Shown: piece by piece, positions 42,607-52,119 of the stretch | Layout of the letters: every line of letters begins with the position of its first letter | How positions within the stretch are numbered: the first letter of the stretch is position 1 | NCBI GenBank assembly: GCA_902782125.1 | Contig: CACZMA010000012.1 | Coordinates: forward strand, 1 to 52,290 | Reading direction: 5' to 3' | Length of the DNA stretch: 52,290 bases | From: Oscillospiraceae bacterium | Lineage (GTDB): Bacteria > Bacillota > Clostridia > Saccharofermentanales > Saccharofermentanaceae | The notes under the pieces: model-generated | Seen by the model: only the letters and a program-made list of their open reading frames with translations | What the model was told of the DNA's origin: nothing | Databases searched by the model: none | Made by a program: the position numbers and the translations under genes

Positions 42607-43770
42607 GTGGAGTTTACGGTTGCCTTTTATGTCTGTATAGCTCTTCTGGGCGCTGTCCTGCTGGCCGGCGTGCGCAAGAGACCTGCTAACGACATGGCTT
42701 TCTTTGACCGTGTATCGGTCAAGGAGATCCAGGGCGCCATAGCACTGTTCATCATATTCCATCAGATAGTCGTTGCTCTCGATGCTGCATACATCAACAG
42801 CAAAGACTTGTGGTTCTTCTACTATTACGGCATCCTGGCCGTTGCCTTCTTCTTCTTCAGTTCGGGATTCGGACTCATGAAGCGTTGGATGACCGACGAC
42901 AACTACATCAAGGGATTCATGAAGCGGAGGATCTTCACTGTCCTTGTTCCGTTCTTCATCTGCAATTACATCTACCTGACCGACGCCCTGCTCAGCAACA
43001 TCGCCTTCAAGAAGCACTTCGGATTCGAAGAAGTCATCTGCAGTTTCTTCGGCGTCTTCCTGGTCAACAACGAGATGTGGTTCGCGGTAGAGATCATGAT
43101 ACTGTATGTGGTATTCAGGATCGTTTTCGCGAAGATAAGAAAGCCCCTGCCCGGCATAATCATAATGACAGCCGTAGTGCTCGTTATGATGACGATCGGT
43201 CTGTTCTCAGGCCACTCCACCACAGGCGTAATGTCTTACTGGTTCAAGGGCGAGTGGTGGTACAACACGATCCTGATGTTCCCCGTCGGCATGCTCTACG
43301 CTTATAAGGAAGAACGCGTCAACAAGGTTATCCGGAAGGCCTTTGTCTCGCTTATCGTCGCATCGTCAATCCTGTTCGTGCTGATGGATTACATCCACCG
43401 CATTCTGATAGAGAACTCTATCTACTGGACGGAGTTATACGGCTCGCCTAACGACATTCTGGACAAGCTCACCGGACTATGTCAGGAGACATTGTTCGAG
43501 CTGATCTTCCTGGTGCTTGTCGTCACCATAATGTCGCGCGTCAGGATAGGCAACCCCGTCATCAAGTTCCTGGGCAAGATCTCCCTTGAGACGATCATGC
43601 TCAACTACCTGCTGATAGATAAACTCTTCTTCCTCTATAATGATTACGGGATAAGCATATATCTGGCAGCCGTATTAGCAGGCACGATAATAAGCGCATC
43701 CCTGATCTATGTGGTCAAGAACATCGTTCTCGAGAGACGTTCGGGATTGTTCGACGGTAAGGTAACTTAA
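42607..43770 (+). CDS. Acyltransferase_3 family membrane protein, 387 aa
   Basis: This is a ten-helix O-acyltransferase-type protein. It is a paralogue of the first acyltransferase domain of the 1232-aa protein: SYWFKGEWWYNTILMF here against SYWFQGEWWYNSSFLF, and NPVIKFLGKISLE against NPVLKFLGTISLE. GTG start with AAGGAGAAG upstream. Acceptor and acyl donor unknown; envelope polysaccharide modification is inferred. Confidence 0.85.
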   Translation: MEFTVAFYVCIALLGAVLLAGVRKRPANDMAFFDRVSVKEIQGAIALFIIFHQIVVALDAAYINSKDLWFFYYYGILAVAFFFFSSGFGLMKRWMTDDNYIKGFMKRRIFTVLVPFFICNYIYLTDALLSNIAFKKHFGFEEVICSFFGVFLVNNEMWFAVEIMILYVVFRIVFAKIRKPLPGIIIMTAVVLVMMTIGLFSGHSTTGVMSYWFKGEWWYNTILMFPVGMLYAYKEERVNKVIRKAFVSLIVASSILFVLMDYIHRILIENSIYWTELYGSPNDILDKLTGLCQETLFELIFLVLVVTIMSRVRIGNPVIKFLGKISLETIMLNYLLIDKLFFLYNDYGISIYLAAVLAGTIISASLIYVVKNIVLERRSGLFDGKVT

Positions 43771-44016
43771 AGCGGGATCATTTCCTTACAGATCCTGTCT
43801 GAGCTGTGTTCTCTCAACTTCGAATGACATTTGTTCCTGGCTGTGTTACTATGAACCCGTGGCAGATCAATTAGTTATTCGCGTTCTGCTTACCGTGCGC
43901 CGTTAAGGCGGGGTCAATAATGATAAGAACCTCAGAATCTCATCATGAATGACAAGAAGCTGTGCGGGGACATCCCGCGCTGAAGTATTGCTGTTCGTGG
44001 AAGGAGGTTCTTTTTT
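43771..44016 (+). other. Intergenic leader region before the methyltransferase gene
   Basis: A promoter-like pair ATGACA / TACTAT, 17 bases apart (near 43828-43856), would give a ~150-nt leader with GCGCCGTTAAGGCG-type and GCGGGG/CCCGC hairpins. The ribosome site GGAAGGAGG precedes ATG 44017. No gene seen; no riboswitch recognised. Confidence 0.3.
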
Positions 44017-44754
44017 ATGCTTCACGACAACTATTTTGAATACTACGAGAACATCGCGCACTGGACTTTCGATGAGTACGAGTGCCGCGAGGAGTGTCTG
44101 ACCGACTGGGATCTGTACAAGATCTTAAGGTCACTTGCCGCGCCGGATTCGCACATCCTCGACCTGGGTACGGCCGGCGGCGAGAAGATCTTCTCTGAGT
44201 TCCCGGTCTGCGCCGAGATCCTGGGGACCGACTACTCTCCCCGCATGATCGGGACCGCCCGTGCAAATCTTGCAGCAAGCGGCAGGCAGGATGTCTCTTT
44301 CGAGGTGATGGACAACCTGAAGATGGATGTGGAAGATGAGCATTACGACATCGTCGTCGCACGCCACACCTGCACGGATCCTGTGCAGATCTTCCGCTGC
44401 CTCAAGCCCGGAGGATATCTTCTCATGAGAGGTGTGGACAAGTACGATTGCTGGGACCTGAAGCTGGCGGCAGGCTACGGACAGGGTTATAACGACCCGG
44501 TACCCGTCTCTGTCAGCGACTATGAGAATGTGCTGCGCGCCGGATTCACGGATGTTGAGCTGGTCCCGATACACACGCGTGAATACTACAGGGACGCTGA
44601 GACTCTCAAGGCATTCCTGCGCGTCGTTCCCATCCTGGATCACATGTCGGAAGACGATGTCCTGGACGGCTACATCTCACGCAACACTTACTCCGGAAGG
44701 GTACGCCTCATCAGAAGGTTCTACGGTATCACTGCCCAAAAACCTCTTCCCTGA
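44017..44754 (+). CDS. SAM-dependent methyltransferase, class I, 245 aa
   Basis: This is a Rossmann-fold methylase: motif I ILDLGTAGGEKI near 47, the acidic loop ending LGTDYSP near 71, motif post-I VARHTCTDP and LKPGGYLLMRG. The substrate cannot be told from sequence. It is followed 76 bases later by a sugar-binding lipoprotein gene with its own -10-like TATACA. Confidence 0.82.
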   Translation: MLHDNYFEYYENIAHWTFDEYECREECLTDWDLYKILRSLAAPDSHILDLGTAGGEKIFSEFPVCAEILGTDYSPRMIGTARANLAASGRQDVSFEVMDNLKMDVEDEHYDIVVARHTCTDPVQIFRCLKPGGYLLMRGVDKYDCWDLKLAAGYGQGYNDPVPVSVSDYENVLRAGFTDVELVPIHTREYYRDAETLKAFLRVVPILDHMSEDDVLDGYISRNTYSGRVRLIRRFYGITAQKPLP

Positions 44755-44830
44755 CATGACTTTCCTCTCCCGCAGCAGAGATGTTATTATACAGACGGAT
44801 AATATCACGGGATAAGAGGAGGCCAAACGT

Positions 44831-46144
44831 ATGAAGAAGATCTTTGCAGTCATCCTGAGCATATCTTTGATAATGGGGCTTGCAGCATGCGCCGGGAAGG
44901 TCGAAGTCCCTTCCAAGAAGGATGTTCAGAAAGAAGTCGAGAAAGAATACGACATGGACTTCGATCTTGATTCCAAGGACATTGCAGAGGACGGCTCTGA
45001 AGCCGAATGGGTGTTTATATCCGAAGACGGCACGCTCGAGGTCACGGTCTCCTGGAGTGCGGACGATCCGGATGAGTTTGATTTCGACGATAAGAAGCTT
45101 GATGTGACCGGACCCGAGCCCACTGAGACCGGACCGCTTCCCACGGATGTAGTGCAGTATGATGGTCCTATGGTCGGAGTATCCATGCCTACAAAGGATC
45201 TTCAGAGATGGAACCAGGACGGCGATTATATCGAGACAGAGCTCGAGAACCTAGGCTACGCAGTGGATCTGCAGTATGCCGCAAACGACACTTACACGCA
45301 GGTATCTCAGATCGAGAACATGGTCAATTCGGGTTGTGACGTTATCATTGTCGCTGCCATCGAGAGCTCTTCTGTCAGTGAAGCTCTTGATCTGGCCGAG
45401 CAGGCCGGCGTCACGGTTATCGCATACGACAGGCTCATCTATGAGTCTGATGCAGTCGATTACTATGTCACCTTCGACAACTACACGCTCGGTCTGATGC
45501 AGGGCGAGTATATCGCAGCAGCTCTCGATCTTGAGAGCGGTGCAGGTCCCTTCAACATCGAGATAACAACAGGAGACGCGAGTGACAATAACGCTATGCT
45601 CTTCTATCAGGGTGCCATGGATGTTCTTAATCCTTACATCGAGAACGGACAGCTGGCAGTGCTTTCCGGACAGACTGCTTTTGAAGATGTGGCTACGACC
45701 TCATGGAAGACCGAGAGCGCCCAGTCCAGAGCAGAAAACATCATCTCTGCATATTATTCGAATGGCGAGCAGATCGATGCATGGCTCTGTTCCAACGACT
45801 CGACTGCGCTCGGCGTAGAGAATGCACTTGAAGCATACTATCAGGGTTCTTATCCGGTCATCACCGGTCAGGACTGCGATATAGCAAACATTAAGAACAT
45901 GCTGGACGGCAAGCAGGCAATGTCCATGTTCAAAGATACCCGCAACCTTGCTTATCAGGCAGTTGTTATGGCAGATGAGATCCTCAGCGGGCAGGTCGTT
46001 GAAGTAAACGATACGGTGACTTACGACAACGGCGAATTGGTCGTTCCGACATATCTTGTCGAACCGGTCGTGGTCGACATCAACAATTATTATGAGATCC
46101 TGATCGATTCCGGATATTACACGGAATACGATCTGGGCTTATAA
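44831..46144 (+). CDS. Sugar ABC-type substrate-binding lipoprotein, 437 aa
   Basis: A lipoprotein signal ends LAAC (Cys near 20). An unusual acidic domain of ~90 residues follows (~25-110, DMDFDLDSKDIAED...). After it comes a complete periplasmic-binding-protein type 1 fold of the ChvE/xylose-binder kind (VGVSMPTKDLQRWNQDG, VTFDNYTLGLMQG, SNDSTALGVENAL, ITGQDCD). No permease or ATPase gene is adjacent, so it is an orphan binder or a chemoreceptor/signal partner. Confidence 0.88.
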   Translation: MKKIFAVILSISLIMGLAACAGKVEVPSKKDVQKEVEKEYDMDFDLDSKDIAEDGSEAEWVFISEDGTLEVTVSWSADDPDEFDFDDKKLDVTGPEPTETGPLPTDVVQYDGPMVGVSMPTKDLQRWNQDGDYIETELENLGYAVDLQYAANDTYTQVSQIENMVNSGCDVIIVAAIESSSVSEALDLAEQAGVTVIAYDRLIYESDAVDYYVTFDNYTLGLMQGEYIAAALDLESGAGPFNIEITTGDASDNNAMLFYQGAMDVLNPYIENGQLAVLSGQTAFEDVATTSWKTESAQSRAENIISAYYSNGEQIDAWLCSNDSTALGVENALEAYYQGSYPVITGQDCDIANIKNMLDGKQAMSMFKDTRNLAYQAVVMADEILSGQVVEVNDTVTYDNGELVVPTYLVEPVVVDINNYYEILIDSGYYTEYDLGL

Positions 46145-46175
46145 GCAGATTGATCTGTTGATAACCCTGAAAGTG

Positions 46176-46206
46176 AAGGCCGGTCCAATCGGATCGGCCT
46201 TTTTTA
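46176..46206 (+). terminator. Terminator of the sugar-binding gene
   Basis: AAGGCCGGTCC (46176-46186) pairs with GGATCGGCCTT (46191-46201) and is followed by T to 46205. Confidence 0.85.
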
Positions 46207-46416
46207 CTGACACGAGAACACCCCCTTGCCTTACGATTTCCGCACAAGCGCAGCGCTCATTACCGCCACGTAAAAACCTCTTGCCCACGAGTTCCGCAGG
46301 GGCGTAAATCTCTGTCGGCGACATATCACTGCTGACACGAGAACACCCCCACCCTCTGCTAGTTCCGCAGGCGCATTGCGCCGAGGACCTGTTCGACGCC
46401 AAGAGGGTGGGGGTGT
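46207..46416. repeat. Repeated non-coding block downstream of tRNA-Arg
   Basis: CTGACACGAGAACACCCCC occurs twice exactly (46207-46225 and 46332-46350, 125 bases apart). TTCCGCA occurs three times (near 46238, 46292, 46362). ACACCCCCACCCTCT (46343-46357) is perfectly inverted at 46402-46416. On the minus strand this follows the tRNA. No gene is credible here. Confidence 0.65.
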
Positions 46417-46422
46417 GAACGT

Positions 46423-46497
46423 TGGCGCTCCAAGCAGGAATCGAACCCGCATCTACGGTACCGGAAACCGCTATTCTATCCATTAGACTATTGGAGC
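46423..46497 (-). tRNA. tRNA-Arg (CCG)
   Basis: Acceptor GCTCCAA/TTGGAGC, anticodon arm with loop TTCCGGT (anticodon CCG), T arm GCGGG-TTCGATT-CCTGC, and encoded CCA (46423-46425). It lies 14 bases after the mfd stop on the same strand, so it may be read from the glmU-pth-mfd transcript. Confidence 0.92.
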
Positions 46498-46510
46498 TTG
46501 CTGACAAATA

Positions 46511-49500
46511 TTATGCCACAGTTTCTCCGGATTTGTTGTCGCTTAAGACCTTAAGGAGACCGACGATCTCGGTGACCGTCTTGGACTGGCTGACAGACGA
46601 CGGCTTGAACAGCATGAACGGGAATGCGCCTGTCGCATTGATCTGACACCTCGCGCCGTAAAACTGATCTCCGAAGAGTGCACCCATCGCCTGCATGTCG
46701 AGCTGGAGCATCGGGTCGAGATAGAACCTGACGCCGGTATTGCCGATGACCGCCTTGGTAAATCCGAGGCGCTTTCCTTCTGCTCTGGTAAGTGATATTC
46801 CTGCGAGGATATATACTTCCGCAGGCGGCTTACCGTATCTGTCGCAGATCTCGTCGAGGAAATCATCGTAGTCCTTGAAGCTCCTGATGGAGCCGATCCT
46901 TCTGTATGCCGTCATGCGGCCTGCCTCATCTTCGATATAAGACGAAGGAATGTATGCATCGTAATCGACTTCGACGATGAAGGAATTATCCTCGGGCTCG
47001 GGCAGTGCTTCAAAGTCAACAGCATCGGGACCCTTGTCCTTCATGAGCTTGATCTCTTCATCCAGCATCCTGCAGTAGAGCTCATAACCGATGACATCCA
47101 TCTGTCCATGCTGTTCTGCACCGAGAAGCGATCCCGCACCTCTTACTTCGAGATCTCTTATCGCGACCTTAACACCGGATCCGAGTTCTGTGAATTCACG
47201 TATCGCCTCGAGCCTCTTGGATGCTTCTTCCTTGAGCGGAGCCGATGCGTCATATGTGATGTATGCGTATGCCTGTCTGTCAGATCTTCCGACGCGGCCC
47301 TTGAGCTGATAGAGCTGCGCTAAGCCGAACCTGTCGGCATCTTCCACGATCAGTGTGTTAACGTTCGGCATGTCAACGCCGTTCTCGATTATCGTTGTGC
47401 AGACGAGTATGTCATACTCGCCCCTGATAAAGTCTGCGATGATGTTCTCGAGCTCACGCTCTCCCATCTGTCCGTGTGCGTATATAACCCTCGCATCAGG
47501 CATGAGTTCGGCGAGACGCTTGGCAACGAGATCGATGTTGGCCGTGCGGTTGTAGAGGTAGAAGACCTGCCCTCCCCTCGAGATCTCACGCATGCATGCC
47601 TGAACGATGATCTGCTCGTCGTAACCCATGACGTATGTCTGCACTTCGCGCCTGTTGAACGGCGCTTCCACCAGCATCGACATATCGCGGATGCCGGCAA
47701 GAGACATGTTCAGCGTTCTCGGGATGGGTGTGGCGGACAGCGTCAGGACGTCGACGTTGTTCCTCATCGACTTGATCTTCTCTTTGTGGTTTACGCCGAA
47801 ACGCTGTTCCTCATCTACCACGAGAAGTCCCAGATGCGGCGGACGTACGTCGTTCGAGAGGACCCTGTGCGTGCCGATGATGACGTCGGCTTTGCCTTTC
47901 GCGATGTCCTGAAGATTCTGCTTGATCTTTGCCTGCGGTACGAACCTCGAGAGCAGCACTGTATTCACGCTGATGGGAAGGTCCTTGCAGCGCTCAACGA
48001 AATTCTCATAATGCTGCTGTGCGAGAAGCGTCGTGGGAGCGAGCATCATGACCTGTCTGCCGTTCATTACGGCCTTGAACATCGCCCTGAACGCGACCTC
48101 GGTCTTGCCGAATCCGACGTCTCCGCAAAGGAGCCTGTCCATCGGAAGCTCGGATTCCATGTCGGCTTTGATCTCTCTTATCGCACGAGCCTGATCTTCC
48201 GTCTCCACAAAAGGGAAACGTTCTTCGAACAACCTCTGGTTCTCGTCGTCGGGATCGCAGGCAAAACCTTTGCTGACAGATCTCGCGGCGTAGAGCTTGA
48301 GCAGGTCATATGCGACCTTCTTGATGGATTCTCTTGCTCTCGATACAGACCTCTTCCATTCGTCTCCGCCAAGCTTGGTGAGCTTGGGTTCCCTGTCTCC
48401 GGGGCCGACATACTTCTGGAGCATGTCGATGTTCTCCGGAAGGATATAGAGGACCTGGTCTCTCGCATATACTATCTTCAGATAATCCTTGCGGACTTCT
48501 CCGACCTTCTTGTTGACCAGACCTTCGTAGCGGCCGATGCCGTATGTATCGTGAACGATGTAATCGCCCGGATGGATATCCGAGAAGAATGCGATGCGGT
48601 TGCCGCCCTTCTTCTTCGGCTTGACTATCCTGTCAGATCCGAATAATTCCTGCTCGCCGAGAAGCGTAATGCCAAGCGCCGGATATATGAATCCTGCAGG
48701 AAGAGCGCAGTCGGTCACCTCGGCAAAACAGCCTGTCTCGGCAAGTCTTGCCTTAAGGGAATCCGTGCGCTTTCCCGATGATGCCATAAGGAAGACCGTC
48801 TTGCCCTGATCGTTCTTAAGGACGGAGGCAAGCTCGTCATTCCTTCCTGCGTAGCTGTCGGAAGGAAGACCCGTTACCGTGCAGTCGATGCCGCCCGGAA
48901 GACCGTTGCCTGCAGCCTTGAGACAGCTCGTCGTAACGGCATTCTCTATCCCGTTCAGACGCTTCATGATATTAGCGAGGTTGTGCATCGCAGAAGGCGC
49001 GCACGTGGGCGCCATGCCTATCATGAATGACTCCTGACAGCGCTGCGCATATTCGGCCGCGTAGCCGTTCATCCTAGCGTCTATGTCTATCATCTCATCT
49101 GCAAAGACGAGCGTGTTATCTTCATCGATGTAGTCAAGGATGCTCTCGGGATCCTTGAGTATTATGCCGAGCCATCTGGCTATGCCCGAGGGTTCGATCC
49201 CGCCCCTGATCTTCATGGCGTCGGCATCTGCCGTCCTCTTCAGGAGCTCTGCAGCCTTACGAGCCTCCGATGTCCTGCTGCTCATCCGCGACACATCAGT
49301 CTCGGCGCGTTCGATCACCATGTCTGCAGCCTTCTCCGCAGCCCCGCGGTCAGCGAAAGAGAATATCCCGGAAGGTATTATCCTCACCTGCTTAAGCTGT
49401 TCTATGGACCTCTGCGTCTCTCGGTCGAAGCTCTTGATCTGCTCGACCTCGTCGTCAAAGAGACTGATCCTGTAAGGATCCTGGCATCCCGGGACAAAGA

Positions 49501-50056
49501 CATCAACTATGTCTCCGCGGCACGCGTACTCTCCGGGCTGTGATACCTGCGGCACGCGTTCATAGCCGTTGGTCCTCAGATACTCCAGAAGAACATCCTG
49601 CTCCAGGGGCTTGCCGTCCTTTACGTCAAGTATCCTCTTCCTGAACTTCTTAGCGGGTTCGAGCTTATTGAGAAGCGCGCCTGACGCTATTACGACGGCG
49701 CCGTATTCACCTGTAATGATGTTGGACAGTGCGATGCATCTGGACAGTTCGAGATCTCTCGATGCCGCTTCGGCAGTTACGAGCGAGAGCTCGGAAGGCA
49801 TGAGCACGGACACGCCGCCTTCGGTAAAAGCACCGAGGCCCTTGGCGATCTCTCTTGCGCGTGCGGCATCCGGAACGATGACGACGGGCTTCCTTCCGGA
49901 CAGTCTCGCAAGAGCAGCCATGACGTAGGCTTTCTGCTCTCTTGCAAATCCCGAGATGTTAAGGTGTTTTCCCTGTTTACCGGCGAGAGTGAAGCTGTCT
50001 GTAAGTCCCGTGTCTCTTGTTATGAGGTCAAGGATGTCTTCAACTCTTTTTTCCAT
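46511..50056 (-). CDS. mfd: Transcription-repair coupling factor, 1181 aa
   Basis: This translocase removes RNA polymerase stalled at DNA damage and recruits UvrA. The UvrB-like N-terminal region and RNA-polymerase-interacting domain (ending in the YIVHDTYGIGRYEGL segment) come first. The helicase then follows (CGDVGFGKTEVAFRA Walker A, DEEQRFG, LSATPIPRTL), with the TRCF C-terminal domain last. Full length. Its start overlaps the end of pth by 17 bases. Confidence 0.97.
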   Translation of the reverse strand: MEKRVEDILDLITRDTGLTDSFTLAGKQGKHLNISGFAREQKAYVMAALARLSGRKPVVIVPDAARAREIAKGLGAFTEGGVSVLMPSELSLVTAEAASRDLELSRCIALSNIITGEYGAVVIASGALLNKLEPAKKFRKRILDVKDGKPLEQDVLLEYLRTNGYERVPQVSQPGEYACRGDIVDVFVPGCQDPYRISLFDDEVEQIKSFDRETQRSIEQLKQVRIIPSGIFSFADRGAAEKAADMVIERAETDVSRMSSRTSEARKAAELLKRTADADAMKIRGGIEPSGIARWLGIILKDPESILDYIDEDNTLVFADEMIDIDARMNGYAAEYAQRCQESFMIGMAPTCAPSAMHNLANIMKRLNGIENAVTTSCLKAAGNGLPGGIDCTVTGLPSDSYAGRNDELASVLKNDQGKTVFLMASSGKRTDSLKARLAETGCFAEVTDCALPAGFIYPALGITLLGEQELFGSDRIVKPKKKGGNRIAFFSDIHPGDYIVHDTYGIGRYEGLVNKKVGEVRKDYLKIVYARDQVLYILPENIDMLQKYVGPGDREPKLTKLGGDEWKRSVSRARESIKKVAYDLLKLYAARSVSKGFACDPDDENQRLFEERFPFVETEDQARAIREIKADMESELPMDRLLCGDVGFGKTEVAFRAMFKAVMNGRQVMMLAPTTLLAQQHYENFVERCKDLPISVNTVLLSRFVPQAKIKQNLQDIAKGKADVIIGTHRVLSNDVRPPHLGLLVVDEEQRFGVNHKEKIKSMRNNVDVLTLSATPIPRTLNMSLAGIRDMSMLVEAPFNRREVQTYVMGYDEQIIVQACMREISRGGQVFYLYNRTANIDLVAKRLAELMPDARVIYAHGQMGERELENIIADFIRGEYDILVCTTIIENGVDMPNVNTLIVEDADRFGLAQLYQLKGRVGRSDRQAYAYITYDASAPLKEEASKRLEAIREFTELGSGVKVAIRDLEVRGAGSLLGAEQHGQMDVIGYELYCRMLDEEIKLMKDKGPDAVDFEALPEPEDNSFIVEVDYDAYIPSSYIEDEAGRMTAYRRIGSIRSFKDYDDFLDEICDRYGKPPAEVYILAGISLTRAEGKRLGFTKAVIGNTGVRFYLDPMLQLDMQAMGALFGDQFYGARCQINATGAFPFMLFKPSSVSQSKTVTEIVGLLKVLSDNKSGETVA

Positions 50057-50579
50057 CTTCCACCATTTTCTCTATCGCTTCGCATGCCTTGACGAAAGCA
50101 TCATTCATCATGACCCGTTCGTCCTTGGGGACATCCGTCAGCACATAGTTGATCAGCTCAAAATGCTCAGGCACGGGACCCGTTCCTATCCTGACACGGG
50201 GGAACAGTTCCGTACCGAGATGCTGTATGCACGAACGCATTCCGTTATGAGTTCCTGCGGAACCTTTCTCTCTTACGCGGATGGTTCCCTTGGCAATATC
50301 GATGTCATCGTAGACGACGATGATGTGGTCGGGATCGATCTTGAAGAACTTCGCAGCCGGAACGATGCACTCGCCCGAGTTGTTCATGAAAGTAGTGGGC
50401 TTGATGATGATGGCATCTTCGCCCTTTATCTTACCCTTCCCGTACATGCCGTTGAACTTGTCTTTGTCCAGGAAGAAGCCGTTACGCTCGGCCAGCAGGT
50501 CGACCGCGAGATAACCCATGTTATGCCAGGTATACATGTATTTCTTCCCGGGATTGCCGAGTCCTGCGATAAGCCACAT
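50040..50579 (-). CDS. pth: Peptidyl-tRNA hydrolase, 179 aa
   Basis: This enzyme frees tRNA from peptidyl-tRNA that drops off ribosomes. GLGNPGKKYMYTWHN carries the catalytic His near 20; FMNNSGE and VYDDIDIAKG complete the site. Normal length, between glmU and mfd as in many Firmicutes. Confidence 0.97.
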   Translation of the reverse strand: MWLIAGLGNPGKKYMYTWHNMGYLAVDLLAERNGFFLDKDKFNGMYGKGKIKGEDAIIIKPTTFMNNSGECIVPAAKFFKIDPDHIIVVYDDIDIAKGTIRVREKGSAGTHNGMRSCIQHLGTELFPRVRIGTGPVPEHFELINYVLTDVPKDERVMMNDAFVKACEAIEKMVEDGKKS

Positions 50580-50588
50580 AAAGCCGGA

Positions 50589-52004
50589 TCAGACCTCCGA
50601 ACGCCTGTCGTCCAGACGGATGTAGTTCTCTCCTCTGAGGCGGCTCTTCTCCGATACCCAGTTGTCCTTGTTGACCTGCTGGGATCTTCCGATGCCGAGC
50701 GAGAGTGCGGGAACGTCGGATGTGATCGTGGAACCTGCAGCGATATAGGAATCCTTGCCGAGAACGACAGAGGATACGATATTCGAATTGCCTCCGATGA
50801 AGACGTTGTCTTCGATCGTACATCCGGCCTTGTCCTGACCGTCGAAGTTACATGTAACGGTGCCGCATCCGAAGTTGACGTTCTTGCCGACCTTGGAGTC
50901 TCCGATGTATGTGAGGTGGCGGGCTCTGGTGTACTCACCGATGACTGATCCCTTGACCTCGACGTATGCGCCGATCGTAACGTGATCGTCTATCTTGCAG
51001 TTAGGTCTTATGTGTGAGAAAGGTCCGATACGGCAGTCCTTGCCGATCGTAGACTGTGCGACTATCGAGCAGTCGATGACTGTCTCGTCGTCGATCTCGG
51101 AACTGTCGATCCTCGTATTCTCACCGATGATGCAGTCGTGTCCGATCACCGTGTTGCCCATGAGCGTCGTGCCCGGGAGGATGATCGTATCGTTGCCGAT
51201 CTCGACCGCAAAGTGTATCCATGTTGTGGCGGGGTCAACGATCTGAACGCCGTTCCTCATGTGCTTCTCGAGGATGCGTCTGTTCATAATGGCCTGTACC
51301 TCTGACAGCTGTACGCAGTCGTTGACTCCTCTCGTATCGTCAAAATCGCAGATCACTGCGCCGACCTTGTATCCGTCTCCGATGAGGATCGAGATCGTAT
51401 CGGTAAGATAGTATTCTCCCTGTGCGTTGTTCGCGCCGATCCTGCCCAGTGCAGACAGAAGGAGCGGTGTCCTGAAGACATACATCGAGGAGTTGATCTC
51501 CTTGATCTTAAGCTGCTCAGGCGTGCAGTCGCGGTGCTCAACGATGCCCGTGACATTGCCGTCAGCTCCTCTTACGATCCTGCCGTATCCGGTCGGGTCG
51601 TCTGCCTCTGCCGTGATGATGATGGCGGCACAGTCGTCTCCTGCCTCTTCGAAAGCCTTCAGCGCCTTGCCGATGGTCTCAGCAGATACCATCGGGCAGT
51701 CGCCGGGAAGGACTATCGTAAGACCGTCTCTTCCTTCAAGGAAGGGTGCAGCCTGAGCTACCGCATCACCGGTACCGCGCTGATGTTCCTGAAGGACATA
51801 AGCGACGTTCTCGCCCAATACCGTCCTGATCTGATCCTGCTGTTCGCCGACTATATATACCTGCTCCATGCATCCGGCATCGAAGAGAGCATCCGCCACC
51901 CACTGGATGATCGGCTTACCCGATACCTGATGCACGACCTTGGAGTGCTTTGACTTCATGCGCGTGCTCTTACCTGCCGCCATAACTACTGCACAAATAT
52001 CCAT
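50589..52004 (-). CDS. glmU: Bifunctional UDP-GlcNAc pyrophosphorylase/GlcN-1-P acetyltransferase, 471 aa
   Basis: This makes UDP-GlcNAc for the cell wall. The N-terminal nucleotidyltransferase (VVMAAGKSTRMKSKHSKV...) and left-handed beta-helix C-terminal acetyltransferase (hexapeptide repeats, IGDSKVGKNVNFGCGTV) are both present. First gene of the glmU-pth-mfd operon. Confidence 0.97.
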   Translation of the reverse strand: MDICAVVMAAGKSTRMKSKHSKVVHQVSGKPIIQWVADALFDAGCMEQVYIVGEQQDQIRTVLGENVAYVLQEHQRGTGDAVAQAAPFLEGRDGLTIVLPGDCPMVSAETIGKALKAFEEAGDDCAAIIITAEADDPTGYGRIVRGADGNVTGIVEHRDCTPEQLKIKEINSSMYVFRTPLLLSALGRIGANNAQGEYYLTDTISILIGDGYKVGAVICDFDDTRGVNDCVQLSEVQAIMNRRILEKHMRNGVQIVDPATTWIHFAVEIGNDTIILPGTTLMGNTVIGHDCIIGENTRIDSSEIDDETVIDCSIVAQSTIGKDCRIGPFSHIRPNCKIDDHVTIGAYVEVKGSVIGEYTRARHLTYIGDSKVGKNVNFGCGTVTCNFDGQDKAGCTIEDNVFIGGNSNIVSSVVLGKDSYIAAGSTITSDVPALSLGIGRSQQVNKDNWVSEKSRLRGENYIRLDDRRSEV

Positions 52005-52077
52005 GTATTATCCTCTTTGTTTGGAATTGCATTATAATGCGAGATTATTATAGCAAACTTTCAAGCGGAAAATAGGG

Positions 52078-52083
52078 TATAAT
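52078..52083 (+). promoter_or_regulatory. -10 element of the 52120 gene
   Basis: Perfect TATAAT after GGG; -35 poor. Two further TATAAT copies lie on the minus strand (52032-52050 area) for glmU. Confidence 0.45.
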
Positions 52084-52119
52084 GGGGGCACTATCGAGGA
52101 TAACTAAGGAGAATTTGAC

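Noticed and set aside
46139..46507. 122-codon frame over tRNA-Arg and the repeats
   Set aside because: It reads through a tRNA gene and a non-coding repeat block; repeated PAEL/GGVLVS strings reflect the DNA repeats.
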